From: Mediterraneibacter massiliensis
GTDB taxonomy: Bacteria > Bacillota > Clostridia > Lachnospirales > Lachnospiraceae
Direction of reading: 5' to 3'
DNA length: 64,000 nt
Assembly (NCBI RefSeq): GCF_001487105.1
Contig: NZ_LN913001.1
Coordinates: forward strand, 645,353-709,352
Positions 26,342 through 35,858 of the stretch are shown piece after piece. Position 1 is the first letter of the stretch, and the number at the start of each line of letters is the position of its first letter. A model generated the notes under the pieces. The model saw only the letters and a program-made list of their open reading frames with translations, was not told the origin of the DNA and did no database searches. The translations under genes were made by a program, and so were the position numbers.

Positions 26342-29300
26342 ATGACAGAAAAAGAATTTTTAGAGCCCCCTTCAAGGTACAGGGGTACCCCTTTTTGGGC
26401 ATGGAACGCAAAGATTGAGAAAGAGATTTTAAAAGAACAGATCGATTGCTTTAAAGAGATGGGGATGGGCGGTTTTTGTATTCACAGCAGGATTGGGCTC
26501 GACACAGAGTATCTGGGAAGAGAGTTCATGGAATTGGTCAAATTCTGTAATACATACGGGAAGAAACAGAATCTTAGTACATGGCTGTATGATGAGGATA
26601 AATGGCCGTCAGGATACGGCGCGGGAAGGGTGACGGATAAAGAAATATACCGCAGCAGATATCTCCTATTTTCGGATAAAGCGTATCCTGACGGAGCATT
26701 TATAAGAGGAAAGACGCCTCCGACGAGACTGGTATTAAGCGGAAAGATACAGAAACTGGCAGAGTATATCGTAAAAGAAGAAAATGGAATTCTAAAGGAG
26801 TATCGTTTTTTGAAGAAGGGAAGCGATCAAGTTGCAGAGCCGGAAAAGTGCAGTGACGGCGGGAAAATCTGGCATGCGTATCTTGTCATTTCGGGAGATT
26901 CTTCTTGGTTTGATAAACAGACATATCTGGATACGCTAAATCCAAAAGCAGCAGAGGAGTTTCTGCGTGTTACACATGAAGTATATGCAGACTCTTTAGA
27001 AGAAGAATTTTCAAAGAGTATACCCATGATCTTTACGGATGAACCGCAGTTTATCTTAAAAGAATCTCTTTCCGAAAACAGAGGTATTACAGAGGCGGGA
27101 ATTCCGTATACGGATGATTTTGAGGAAACATTCCGGAAACGGGAAGGGATTTCCTTTCTTGCAAATCTGCCAAAGTTATTTTGGGAACCGGAAGATGGAA
27201 AAGATTACAGTTTTCGCTGGAAGTACCATGAGCATATAGCATACCGGTTTTGCGCAGGGTATATGGATACAGTCAGCAGATGGTGTGCCCGTCATCACAT
27301 TGCGCTTACAGGCCATGTGATGAACGAACCGTCTTTGGAAGAACAAACTAGGGCTGTGGGCGAGGTGATGAGGACGTATGAGAGTTTTCAGGTACCGGGT
27401 ATAGACATGCTGGCGTGGAGGACGGAGTATACCACAGCAAAACAGGCGCAAAGCGAGGCAAATCAAAAAGGGTTGTCTGGAATCACAAGTGAACTTTATG
27501 GGGTGACAAACTGGAATTTTGATTTCCGTGGTTATAAAGCAATAGGAGACTGGCAGGCTGCATTAGGAGTTGTCAACAGAGTACATCATCTGACGTGGTA
27601 TTCGATGGGCGGGGAAGCGAAAAGAGATTATCCTCCCTCGATCGGAGGCCAGGTTCCCTGGCATAAAGAATATCATTGGATAGAGGACTATTTTGCCAGG
27701 ATACGGCTTGTATTAGAACAGGGGAAACCAAAGGTGCGTATCGGGGTCATTCATCCGGTAGAGAGCTGCTGGATGTGGTTCGGAAACGAAAAACTTACAA
27801 AGAATAGGCGAAGAGAGCTGGAAATAAAGTTTCAGGAACTGATTCGCTGGCTGCTGTTTGGAAAATTAGATTTTGATTATATTGCGGAGTCTGTTCTGCC
27901 TGGTCAATATACAGAAACAGAGAGCCAATTCTGTGTAGGCGCTATGCGGTATGATGTGGTGATCGTAGCAGGAATGGATACGATACGCAGTTCTACTTTG
28001 GACAGGTTGGAACAGTTCACCGCGCATGGAGGAGACGTCCTGTTTGTGGGGAGAGAACCTGAATATGTGGATGCAGCCAAAAATAGCAGAGCCAAAGAGC
28101 TTGCCTCCCGATGCAGGCATATCGAGTGGGAACAGTCTGTCTTATATGAGGCATTGGAACCATACAGAGAAATAGCGACTTTCCACAGTGATGGAAGACG
28201 GGAGGAAGAGCTGCTCTATCGGATGTGTGAGGAAAGAGGAAAAAGATATGTATTCCTGGCACCTGGGAAGCCGAAAGAAAATTATGGACTTCCGAGAAAA
28301 GAAAGACTGACAGTGCAAATAAAAGGCGATTGGGATATACTGGTATGTGATGCAATGTCGGGAGAAAGATTTTGGGGAAAAGGTGAAAAAATTATACGAA
28401 AAGATGCAGCAGACAGGCGGGAAGAAAACGAAGTTTGGACATCTTATGTCTGGGAACGTTTTGAACAAGACAGCCTGTTGTTGGAACTGACGGAAAAGGA
28501 AACAGGAGAGAGTCAGAGCTGTGCAAAGAAAAAAAGAGAGTACAAGTTTGTTTGCGGCGACCGCAGGGAGATTTACCGCAGTCTATTGCCGGAGCCGAAA
28601 ACCAGCTTTTTGGAAGAAGATAATGTGCTTATTTTAGATAAAGCAAGGTATCGTCTGGATGATGGAGCATGGGAGGACGAAGAGGAACTGCTGAAAGTGG
28701 ATGACAGACTTAGAAGAAGACTGGGATATCCGCTGCGAACAGAGAGTCAGACACAGCCATGGCTGTTGAAGAAGAAAAACTGCACGCATACAGTGACACT
28801 TCGTTTTGAGATAGAATCTGATATAGATTGTGAAGTAAAACTTGCAGCGGAAGGAACTGTAAAGAAATTGCTCTTAAATGGAAGAAAGGTCTCCGTGCAG
28901 CCTGACGGTTGGTATGTAGACAGATGCCTGAGAATATACAGGGCAGGAAATATAGTGCGGGGAGATAATGAGCTGGAACTGGAAGTAGAGTATGGGGAAA
29001 AAGAAAATCTGGAATGGTGTTATCTGCTGGGAGCGTTTTCTGTTGCTCTTGCAGGAGCAAAGACACGGATCATTTCTATAAACAAAGATCTGCGATACGG
29101 AGATTACAGTATGCAGGGTTTCCCATTTTATGGAGGAAATATGTATCTTGAAACAGAGATAACGATTCCGAGCGGTGACGTAGAGATCGAGATACCGCAT
29201 TATAGAGCTCCGCTTTTGAAAGTTTCTATGGATGGCAGAGATGAAATTGTCGTGGAAGCTCCGTACCGAGCTGTATTTAAAGATGTGGTGGAAGGCAGAC

Positions 29301-29515
29301 ACAAAGTGCAGATCTGCTGTTATGGCAATCGTTATAATACCTTTGGTCAACTTCACAATTGCGATCCCGAGGAGGTCTATTTCGGACCGAAGACCTGGCG
29401 GACAAAAGGAAATGCATGGTGTCCACAGTATAACATAAAACAGGCGGGTATCTTGACAACACCCACAGTATATATATACACTCAAAAGGAAGAAAATGAG
29501 GAAAAGGGGAAATAG
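26342..29515 (+). CDS. Large glycoside hydrolase, GH106-like
   Basis: 1057 residues with no signal peptide, so cytoplasmic. The N-terminal part begins with PFWAWNAKIEKEILKEQI and GMGGFCIHSRIGL, a TIM-barrel pattern seen in large glycosidases related to the alpha-L-rhamnosidase (GH106) group. FTDEPQF (about residue 232) and HVMNEPSLEEQ (about 325) place acidic residues at likely active-site strands. The C-terminal 300 residues look like beta-sandwich, galactose-binding-like modules. It would act on imported oligosaccharides. The exact CAZy family and substrate are not certain. Confidence 0.7.
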   Translation: MTEKEFLEPPSRYRGTPFWAWNAKIEKEILKEQIDCFKEMGMGGFCIHSRIGLDTEYLGREFMELVKFCNTYGKKQNLSTWLYDEDKWPSGYGAGRVTDKEIYRSRYLLFSDKAYPDGAFIRGKTPPTRLVLSGKIQKLAEYIVKEENGILKEYRFLKKGSDQVAEPEKCSDGGKIWHAYLVISGDSSWFDKQTYLDTLNPKAAEEFLRVTHEVYADSLEEEFSKSIPMIFTDEPQFILKESLSENRGITEAGIPYTDDFEETFRKREGISFLANLPKLFWEPEDGKDYSFRWKYHEHIAYRFCAGYMDTVSRWCARHHIALTGHVMNEPSLEEQTRAVGEVMRTYESFQVPGIDMLAWRTEYTTAKQAQSEANQKGLSGITSELYGVTNWNFDFRGYKAIGDWQAALGVVNRVHHLTWYSMGGEAKRDYPPSIGGQVPWHKEYHWIEDYFARIRLVLEQGKPKVRIGVIHPVESCWMWFGNEKLTKNRRRELEIKFQELIRWLLFGKLDFDYIAESVLPGQYTETESQFCVGAMRYDVVIVAGMDTIRSSTLDRLEQFTAHGGDVLFVGREPEYVDAAKNSRAKELASRCRHIEWEQSVLYEALEPYREIATFHSDGRREEELLYRMCEERGKRYVFLAPGKPKENYGLPRKERLTVQIKGDWDILVCDAMSGERFWGKGEKIIRKDAADRREENEVWTSYVWERFEQDSLLLELTEKETGESQSCAKKKREYKFVCGDRREIYRSLLPEPKTSFLEEDNVLILDKARYRLDDGAWEDEEELLKVDDRLRRRLGYPLRTESQTQPWLLKKKNCTHTVTLRFEIESDIDCEVKLAAEGTVKKLLLNGRKVSVQPDGWYVDRCLRIYRAGNIVRGDNELELEVEYGEKENLEWCYLLGAFSVALAGAKTRIISINKDLRYGDYSMQGFPFYGGNMYLETEITIPSGDVEIEIPHYRAPLLKVSMDGRDEIVVEAPYRAVFKDVVEGRHKVQICCYGNRYNTFGQLHNCDPEEVYFGPKTWRTKGNAWCPQYNIKQAGILTTPTVYIYTQKEENEEKGK

Positions 29516-29517
29516 GA

Positions 29518-31305
29518 GTGGGAAAATTCCGGGAAAAATGTACGGTAAAATTTATGAACCAGTCATTGCAGGTAAAATTGGTTTCTCTGCTGATCGTTCT
29601 GATCGTTGTTCTGGAGGCGGTCAGCCTTATGTTATTTGGAAGAGTAATGTCTGACAATTATAAGAAGCAGATAGCGGCTTCTAAGGCAGAGACATTGTTG
29701 CAGATCACTGCGAACATGGACGGCAGTCTGTATGATATTGTAGAAGAAATGATTTTTATCAAAGAGAGTCTTAAGTCGGCAGATGGCAGCAAAGAAGTCA
29801 GGAATCCTGAAACCCGGTATTTGAATCGTGATATTGTATACAGAGGATATTTTAATGAAATGATCTCCAGGGGGAATAATTATGAATTAGTGGATTCCAT
29901 GATGGTGCTTACCGAGGACGAATCCCATTTCTTTTCAGTGAATGCGGCGAAAAATATAGACAGTAAAGATATATTGGATACGATATGGCATGACTTTGAA
30001 CCGCACGGACCTTGTACGTGGACTGGTATCCTAGACGGCGCCTACTATAGTTCAAATTATAGAAAAGAGATCATCAGTATATTGATGCCGGTAAATGGAA
30101 CGGGTATGGACAGATCTCTTCTGATCGTCAATTTGTCTGCAGAACAGGTGAAGCAGTATATGGAACGACTGGGAAGCGGAAGCGAAAGGCTTTTTCTTGA
30201 CTTAGGACAGGGAACTGTCCACGTGGGGAAAGAAATGGATCAATGGACAGAGAATGACGAGGCAAAGCGGATCTTAAAGAATAAAGACGGTATCAGTGAA
30301 GGGCGAAAGTACGTGATATTAAAGGAAGAACTGGGGGCGAATGACTGGAAGTTATACATGATATGCCCCAGAGAAGAAATGCAGGTGGGCGTATTCACCA
30401 TATCGACTTCGTTATTGCTGCTGATTTTGGCAGCAGGGTGTATGATTGTGATCATTGGGTATTTTATTGTTTCGTCTATTACGAGACCATTAAATAAGAT
30501 GACTTCTATCATCATAAGAAACGGAGAGAATCCGCAGTTCCCGGAACGTTTCCCGGTGCGTTATCAGGATGAAGTAGGGGTAATGGCAAAAGCTTATAAT
30601 AATATGATGGATAAGATACAATGCCTGATGGAAAATATTGCCGAAGAACAGCAGCAGAACAAGAGGAACTATTTAAAACTTCTGCAATTACAGATCAAGC
30701 CACATTTTCTGTATAATTCTCTGGAGGCGACCAGATTTCTTGTAGAAATGCAGGACAAAAACGCTGTGGAAATGATAGATGCAATTGGTAGGTTCTATAA
30801 ATTAAGCTTAAGCGGGGTAGAAGATATTGTCAGCCTTTCAGAAGAAAAAGAACATCTATCTTGCTATATGAAGATATTGAAATTGCGCTATAGTTCTAAA
30901 TATGATTATGAGATCGACATTCCGGAAGAACTAGAAAAATATGCAATTGTAAAATTTTCCCTGCAGCCGCTCGTAGAAAATGCCATATATCACGGTGTGA
31001 AAATGTCGAGGGAGAAAGGGATTATACGGATCTTTGCCAGGGAAGAAAATGGAAAAATACAGATACACATATGGGATAACGGTGCGGGGATAAAGAAAGA
31101 GAAACTAAAAGAAATCCAAGAAGAATTGAAACGGTGTGACGGCAGCGCGAAGCGAGAACATATTGGTATCGTAAATGTAGATCAGAGGATCCGTATGTTT
31201 TTTGCGGAGGGAGGCATTTCGATCGACAGCGAAGAAGGCGTATTCACGGATGTGACAGTGCGTATTCCGGCCAAGAAGTACAGTAGGGAGGGCAAGCATG
31301 TATAA
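29518..31305 (+). CDS. Sensor histidine kinase, YesM type
   Basis: 595 residues from a GTG start with TAGGA upstream. Two membrane helices (about residues 22-42 and 296-322) enclose a large extracytoplasmic sensor domain. Then come a HAMP linker (SITRPLNKMTSII), the His_kinase box with H396 in QLQIKPHFLYNSLEA, and the ATPase domain (FSLQPLVENAIYHGV, WDNGAGI). Such kinases sense extracellular sugars or transporter state. The gene overlaps its response regulator by 8 bp. Confidence 0.93.
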   Translation: MGKFREKCTVKFMNQSLQVKLVSLLIVLIVVLEAVSLMLFGRVMSDNYKKQIAASKAETLLQITANMDGSLYDIVEEMIFIKESLKSADGSKEVRNPETRYLNRDIVYRGYFNEMISRGNNYELVDSMMVLTEDESHFFSVNAAKNIDSKDILDTIWHDFEPHGPCTWTGILDGAYYSSNYRKEIISILMPVNGTGMDRSLLIVNLSAEQVKQYMERLGSGSERLFLDLGQGTVHVGKEMDQWTENDEAKRILKNKDGISEGRKYVILKEELGANDWKLYMICPREEMQVGVFTISTSLLLLILAAGCMIVIIGYFIVSSITRPLNKMTSIIIRNGENPQFPERFPVRYQDEVGVMAKAYNNMMDKIQCLMENIAEEQQQNKRNYLKLLQLQIKPHFLYNSLEATRFLVEMQDKNAVEMIDAIGRFYKLSLSGVEDIVSLSEEKEHLSCYMKILKLRYSSKYDYEIDIPEELEKYAIVKFSLQPLVENAIYHGVKMSREKGIIRIFAREENGKIQIHIWDNGAGIKKEKLKEIQEELKRCDGSAKREHIGIVNVDQRIRMFFAEGGISIDSEEGVFTDVTVRIPAKKYSREGKHV

Positions 31306-32881
31306 ATTGTTGATAGCAGATGATGACGAGATCATCTGTCAGGGACTTTCGAAATGTATTCCCTGGAGAGAACATAATATAGAAATCGTCTCATCGGTGT
31401 GTGACGGCGAGACGGCCCTTAGATGTGTCAAAAAATATCATCCGGATATTGCGCTGGTGGATATTAATATGCCGTTTATGGATGGGATGGAGTTCAGCGC
31501 GGAAGCAAAAAAGATATTTCCGGAATTAAAGATTATACTGATAACTGCATACAGAGAGTTTGAATATGCGAAAAGGGCGATCGAACTGCAAGTGTCTGAT
31601 TATGTGACAAAGCCGTTTTCAAACGAACATGTATTAGAGACAGTGTGCCGGGTGATCCGAAAAATAGAAGATGAAAAAAGGATAAAAGGTGAGATACAGA
31701 AAAATATCAAAGTTATAGAGGAAAAATATATAGCCGAAGCTGCGGCGGGAAAGATCACCGATAGGAATAGGAAGGAGATAGAACGCTTGTTTCCACCCCA
31801 AAATCAATATTCGGCGGCAGTTTTGGATATTGGAACCCTGCCGGAGGGGGAAGAGTCAGAAGAGGCAGCGAAAGAGAAAAGAGAGGTAATAGACAGGACG
31901 GTGGAAAAAATAAGAGAAATGGTAAAAGCAGAGCCAAAGATAAAAATCTGCCGCTGTCAGAATCAGATGATCTTCTTGTTTACAGATCCGGGGGTAAATG
32001 GCGATATAAAAATACAAGTCTTCCTGAAAAAATGTATGGAACAGCTGTCAGAGGAAAGGACTCTATTTTTGACGGCAGCTATAGGCAGATGTTATACAGG
32101 GAGTCAACAAATCAGCAGATCCGTGGCAGAGGCGCAGAAAGTTTTAAAGTATCGGTATTATTTTGAACAATATAGTGTGTTGTATGTAGAAGATGTGGAA
32201 AAATTGACAGTAGAAGAGCAGATTAACTTTCAGGAATATATAGAAAATGCCTGTGCGGGTATACGGGAAGGGGAAGCGGAAAAAGTAAAAACCGCGATTA
32301 AAAGTTTTTTTGAAAGAATGCAGAAACAGCCGGATATGCGTATTTGTGCAGCCGCCCTGATGGTGATGGAATTTCTGCTTTTGTCGTACAGAGAGACACA
32401 GGACGGAGAATTACAAGAGAAATTTGTAAAAGAATCTACCAGTTTTTATCCGCGCATGCTGCAGGAAAAAAATATAGATGGACTCAAGACGATCACAGAA
32501 AAGTATTTTGCGGATCTGCTGCGTTATCTGGAAGAAAAGAAAAAGAGTCAGCCAGAGAAGATGCTGCAAAGAGCGGTCACATATATGGAAGCACATTATA
32601 ATGACCCGGAATTGTCCTTAAATGAGGTGGCAGATTTTGTACACATTAGTGCAAGCTATCTGTGCACGCTATTTAAGCAATACAGTGAGTATAGTTATAT
32701 AAGTTGTCTGAACCATATCCGCATGGAACAGGCAAAGCAGATTTTAAAAGATAGGAAACACAAGACATATGAAGTAGCGTTTCTGGTAGGATATAATTCG
32801 TCCCAATATTTCAGCAGTTCTTTTAAAAAGTATACCGGTATGACGCCGGGAGAATATAGGGCAAAAAAGGGTATTAAGTAA
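31298..32881 (+). CDS. Response regulator, YesN/AraC type
   Basis: 527 residues. The receiver domain has the acidic pocket D8-D9-D10, phospho-acceptor D55 (LVDINMP) and K103 (VTKPF). A middle region of about 280 residues of the YesN type follows, and the C-terminal 100 residues contain two AraC-type helix-turn-helices (LNEVADFVHISASYLCTLFK; EVAFLVGYNSSQYFSSSFKKYTGMTP). It is likely to activate the adjacent transporter operon. Confidence 0.93.
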   Translation: MYKLLIADDDEIICQGLSKCIPWREHNIEIVSSVCDGETALRCVKKYHPDIALVDINMPFMDGMEFSAEAKKIFPELKIILITAYREFEYAKRAIELQVSDYVTKPFSNEHVLETVCRVIRKIEDEKRIKGEIQKNIKVIEEKYIAEAAAGKITDRNRKEIERLFPPQNQYSAAVLDIGTLPEGEESEEAAKEKREVIDRTVEKIREMVKAEPKIKICRCQNQMIFLFTDPGVNGDIKIQVFLKKCMEQLSEERTLFLTAAIGRCYTGSQQISRSVAEAQKVLKYRYYFEQYSVLYVEDVEKLTVEEQINFQEYIENACAGIREGEAEKVKTAIKSFFERMQKQPDMRICAAALMVMEFLLLSYRETQDGELQEKFVKESTSFYPRMLQEKNIDGLKTITEKYFADLLRYLEEKKKSQPEKMLQRAVTYMEAHYNDPELSLNEVADFVHISASYLCTLFKQYSEYSYISCLNHIRMEQAKQILKDRKHKTYEVAFLVGYNSSQYFSSSFKKYTGMTPGEYRAKKGIK

Positions 32882-32905
32882 AATATTTGATAAATTACTG
32901 ACAGT

Positions 32906-32933
32906 AGGAAAAGGAGGGAGACCTCCTTTTCCT
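32906..32933 (+). terminator. Terminator-like hairpin after the yesN-type gene
   Basis: AGGAAAAGGAGG (32906-32917), loop GAGA, CCTCCTTTTCCT (32922-32933). The stem is a perfect 12 bp, but the T run after it is weak. It separates the sugar operon from adhE. Confidence 0.75.
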
Positions 32934-32995
32934 ATTTGTATAATATGCACAAATATCGTTAAAAAAATAACGTTAAAATATCTACAAATAGCATA

Positions 32996-33024
32996 TTGAC
33001 AATTATTTAACAACTATGTATACT
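32996..33024 (+). promoter_or_regulatory. Promoter of adhE with overlapping Rex-like operator
   Basis: TTGACA (32996-33001), 17-bp spacer, TATACT (33019-33024): a near-consensus promoter. The 18 bases 32996-33013, TTGACAATTATTTAACAA, match the Rex consensus TTGTTAANNNNTTAACAA at 12 of 14 fixed positions, so a redox repressor would cover the -35. A second weaker match, GTTAAAAAAATAAC, lies just upstream at about 32958-32971. Confidence 0.8.
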
Positions 33025-33078
33025 GAGACTTGTGGTTAGGAAAAGTTTATTATTTTCAATTATAGGAGGAGTTTGGAA

Positions 33079-35697
33079 ATGGCGAAGAAAGAGAAAGCAG
33101 TAGTGCCGGAGATTGTCGATAGTGTAGAGACACTGGAAGCCAAAATGAAAGCGATGCGCGAAGCGCAGAAAATTTTTGCTTCGTTTTCACAGGAACAAGT
33201 GGATAAGATTTTCTACGAGGCGGCAATGGCTGCGAATAAGCAGAGAATACCGCTTGCGAAGATGGCTGTGGAAGAGACACAGAGAGGGATCATAGAAGAT
33301 AAAGTGATCAAAAATCACTATGCGGCAGAGTATATTTATAATGCATATAAAAATACAAAGACATGCGGCATCATCGAAGAAGACGCGGCGTATGGAATCA
33401 AAAAAGTCGCTGAGCCGATCGGACTGGTAGCTGCTGTCATTCCTACGACAAACCCGACTTCTACAGCGATCTTTAAGACATTGATCTGCTTAAAGACGAG
33501 AAATGCGATCATCATCAGTCCACATCCATCAGCAAAGGCTTGTACGATCGCAGCTGCTAAAGTAGTTCTGGATGCAGCGGTAAAAGCTGGAGCACCGGAA
33601 GGTATTATTGGCTGGATCGACGCACCGTCCTTGGAATTGACGAATATGGTCATGAAAGAATCCGACATTATTCTTGCCACAGGCGGACCGGGAATGGTAA
33701 AAGCTGCCTATTCTTCCGGAAAACCGGCTCTTGGTGTAGGCGCGGGAAACACACCGGTTATCATTGATGATACAGCAGATGTGAGAATGGCTGTAAACTC
33801 TATCATTCATTCTAAGACATTTGACAACGGTATGATCTGTGCATCTGAGCAGTCCGTAACTGTGTTGGACAGTGTATATGAGGAAGTTAAGAAAGAATTT
33901 GCATATCGTGGCTGTTATTTCCTGAAAAAAGGCGCTGAACTTGACAAAGTCCGCAAGACGATCATCATCAACGGTGCTTTGAACAGTAAGATCCCGGGAA
34001 AATCTGCGTATGAGATCGCTAAAATGGCTGGCGTGGATGTTCCGGAGAATACGAAGATCCTGATCGGTGAAGTAGAGTCTGTGGATATTTCAGAAGAATT
34101 CGCGCATGAAAAATTATCTCCTGTACTTGGTATGTATAGAGCAAAGAGCTTTGACGAGGCTCTTGAAAAGGCGGCACAGTTAGTAGCTGACGGCGGATAC
34201 GGACATACAGCTTCTCTGTATGTACATCCGGCAGAGAAAGAAAAAATCGCAAAACATGCGGCGGCAATGAAGACATGCCGTGTACTGATCAACACACCGT
34301 CTTCCCACGGTGGTATCGGTGATCTGTATAACTTCAAACTGACTCCATCTCTGACGCTTGGATGTGGTTCATGGGGAGGAAACTCCGTATCTGAAAACGT
34401 AGGAGTAAAACATCTGCTGAACGTAAAGACGGTTGCTGAGAGGAGAGAGAATATGCTGTGGTTTAGAACACCGGAAAAAGTATACTTTAAGAAAGGCTGT
34501 ATGCCGGTTGCCTTAGATGAACTTGGAACAGTTATGCATAAGAAAAAAGCTTTCATCGTAACAGATTCTTTCCTGTATAAAAACGGATATGTAGCTCCGA
34601 TCGAGGCAAAATTGGACGAAATGGGAATCCAGCATACATGCTTCTTTGAAGTGGCTCCGGATCCAACTCTGCAGTGTGCGCAAAAAGGCGTAGATCAGAT
34701 GAGACAGTTTGAACCAGATACGATCATCGCTCTGGGCGGAGGTTCTGCAATGGACGCTGCAAAGATCATGTGGATCATGTATGAGCATCCGGAAGCAAAT
34801 TTTGAAGACATGGCAATGGATTTCATGGATATCAGAAAGAGAGTATTTACCTTCCCTAAGATGGGCGAAAAAGCATATTTTGTAGCAATCCCGACCTCTT
34901 CAGGAACGGGTTCGGAAGTAACACCGTTTGCGATCATCACAGATGCAGATACCGGCGTAAAATGGCCGATCGCAGACTATGCGCTGCTCCCCAATATGGC
35001 GATTGTGGATGTAGACAACATGATGACACAGCCGAAGGGACTGACAAGCGCTTCTGGTATCGATGTTATGACTCATGCGATCGAGGCGTATGTATCTATT
35101 ATGGCAACAGATTATACAGATGGTCTTGCCATGAAGGCAGTGAAGATGGTATTTGATAATCTTCCGTCTGCTTATGAAAATGGAGCAAATGATCCAAAGG
35201 CACGTGAAGAAATGGCAAATGCGTCCTGTATGGCAGGTATGGCTTTTGCTAACGCCTTCCTGGGGGTAAATCACTCTATGGCGCATAAACTTGGCGCGTT
35301 CCATCATCTTCCGCATGGTGTGGCAAACGCAGTCCTCTTAACAGAAGTTATGAGATATAATGCGGCGGAAGTACCGACAAAGATGGGAACATTCTCACAG
35401 TACCAGTATCCGCATGCGCTTGCAAGATATGCAGAATTGGGACGTTTCGCAGGCTGCACAGGAAAAGATGACAAAGAAGTATTTGAGAACTTCCTTGCAA
35501 AACTGGAAGATTTGAAAGAGAAGATCGGTATCAAGAAGACAATTAAAGATTACGGTATTGACGAGAAATATTTCCTGGAGACATTGGACGAGATGTGCGA
35601 ACAGGCATTTAATGACCAGTGTACAGGAGCTAACCCAAGGTATCCATTGATGAAGGAGATCAAGGAAATTTATTTGAAATGCTATTATGGCAAATAA
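33079..35697 (+). CDS. adhE: Bifunctional acetaldehyde/alcohol dehydrogenase AdhE
   Basis: 872 residues. It reduces acetyl-CoA to acetaldehyde and then ethanol with two NADH, in the cytoplasm; AdhE usually forms long filaments called spirosomes. The aldehyde dehydrogenase half (residues 1 to about 440) has the active-site cysteine in NGMICASEQS. The iron alcohol dehydrogenase half (from about 460) has GGGSAMDAAK and the metal-binding histidines of HAIEAYVS and HSMAHKLGAFHHLPHG. The ATG at 33079 is preferred over the TTG two codons earlier because of the spacing to AGGAGG. Confidence 0.97.
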   Translation: MAKKEKAVVPEIVDSVETLEAKMKAMREAQKIFASFSQEQVDKIFYEAAMAANKQRIPLAKMAVEETQRGIIEDKVIKNHYAAEYIYNAYKNTKTCGIIEEDAAYGIKKVAEPIGLVAAVIPTTNPTSTAIFKTLICLKTRNAIIISPHPSAKACTIAAAKVVLDAAVKAGAPEGIIGWIDAPSLELTNMVMKESDIILATGGPGMVKAAYSSGKPALGVGAGNTPVIIDDTADVRMAVNSIIHSKTFDNGMICASEQSVTVLDSVYEEVKKEFAYRGCYFLKKGAELDKVRKTIIINGALNSKIPGKSAYEIAKMAGVDVPENTKILIGEVESVDISEEFAHEKLSPVLGMYRAKSFDEALEKAAQLVADGGYGHTASLYVHPAEKEKIAKHAAAMKTCRVLINTPSSHGGIGDLYNFKLTPSLTLGCGSWGGNSVSENVGVKHLLNVKTVAERRENMLWFRTPEKVYFKKGCMPVALDELGTVMHKKKAFIVTDSFLYKNGYVAPIEAKLDEMGIQHTCFFEVAPDPTLQCAQKGVDQMRQFEPDTIIALGGGSAMDAAKIMWIMYEHPEANFEDMAMDFMDIRKRVFTFPKMGEKAYFVAIPTSSGTGSEVTPFAIITDADTGVKWPIADYALLPNMAIVDVDNMMTQPKGLTSASGIDVMTHAIEAYVSIMATDYTDGLAMKAVKMVFDNLPSAYENGANDPKAREEMANASCMAGMAFANAFLGVNHSMAHKLGAFHHLPHGVANAVLLTEVMRYNAAEVPTKMGTFSQYQYPHALARYAELGRFAGCTGKDDKEVFENFLAKLEDLKEKIGIKKTIKDYGIDEKYFLETLDEMCEQAFNDQCTGANPRYPLMKEIKEIYLKCYYGK

Positions 35698-35746
35698 TTA
35701 ACAATCTTTTCGCACAGAAAAAGTTAGTTAAAAATTGCACAAAATT

Positions 35747-35777
35747 AACTCCCGGGGCTTACATTGCTCCGGGAGTT
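35747..35777 (+). terminator. Terminator of adhE
   Basis: AACTCCCGG (35747-35755) pairs with CCGGGAGTT (35769-35777), extended inside by GC/GC, followed by a GT-rich tail. The -35 of the next promoter lies in its loop. Confidence 0.8.
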
Positions 35778-35787
35778 GTTGTATAAT
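35759..35787 (+). promoter_or_regulatory. Candidate promoter nested in the adhE terminator
   Basis: TTACAT (35759-35764), 17-bp spacer, TATAAT (35782-35787). It would serve the APH-fold gene at 35859 with a leader of about 65 nt that can form GGATAG/CTATCC. Confidence 0.5.
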
Positions 35788-35858
35788 AAGGACAATTTAA
35801 CAATGGATAGGAAAGTGGATACAAGATGTGAACTATCCAATAAAGGAGGATGTGCCAT

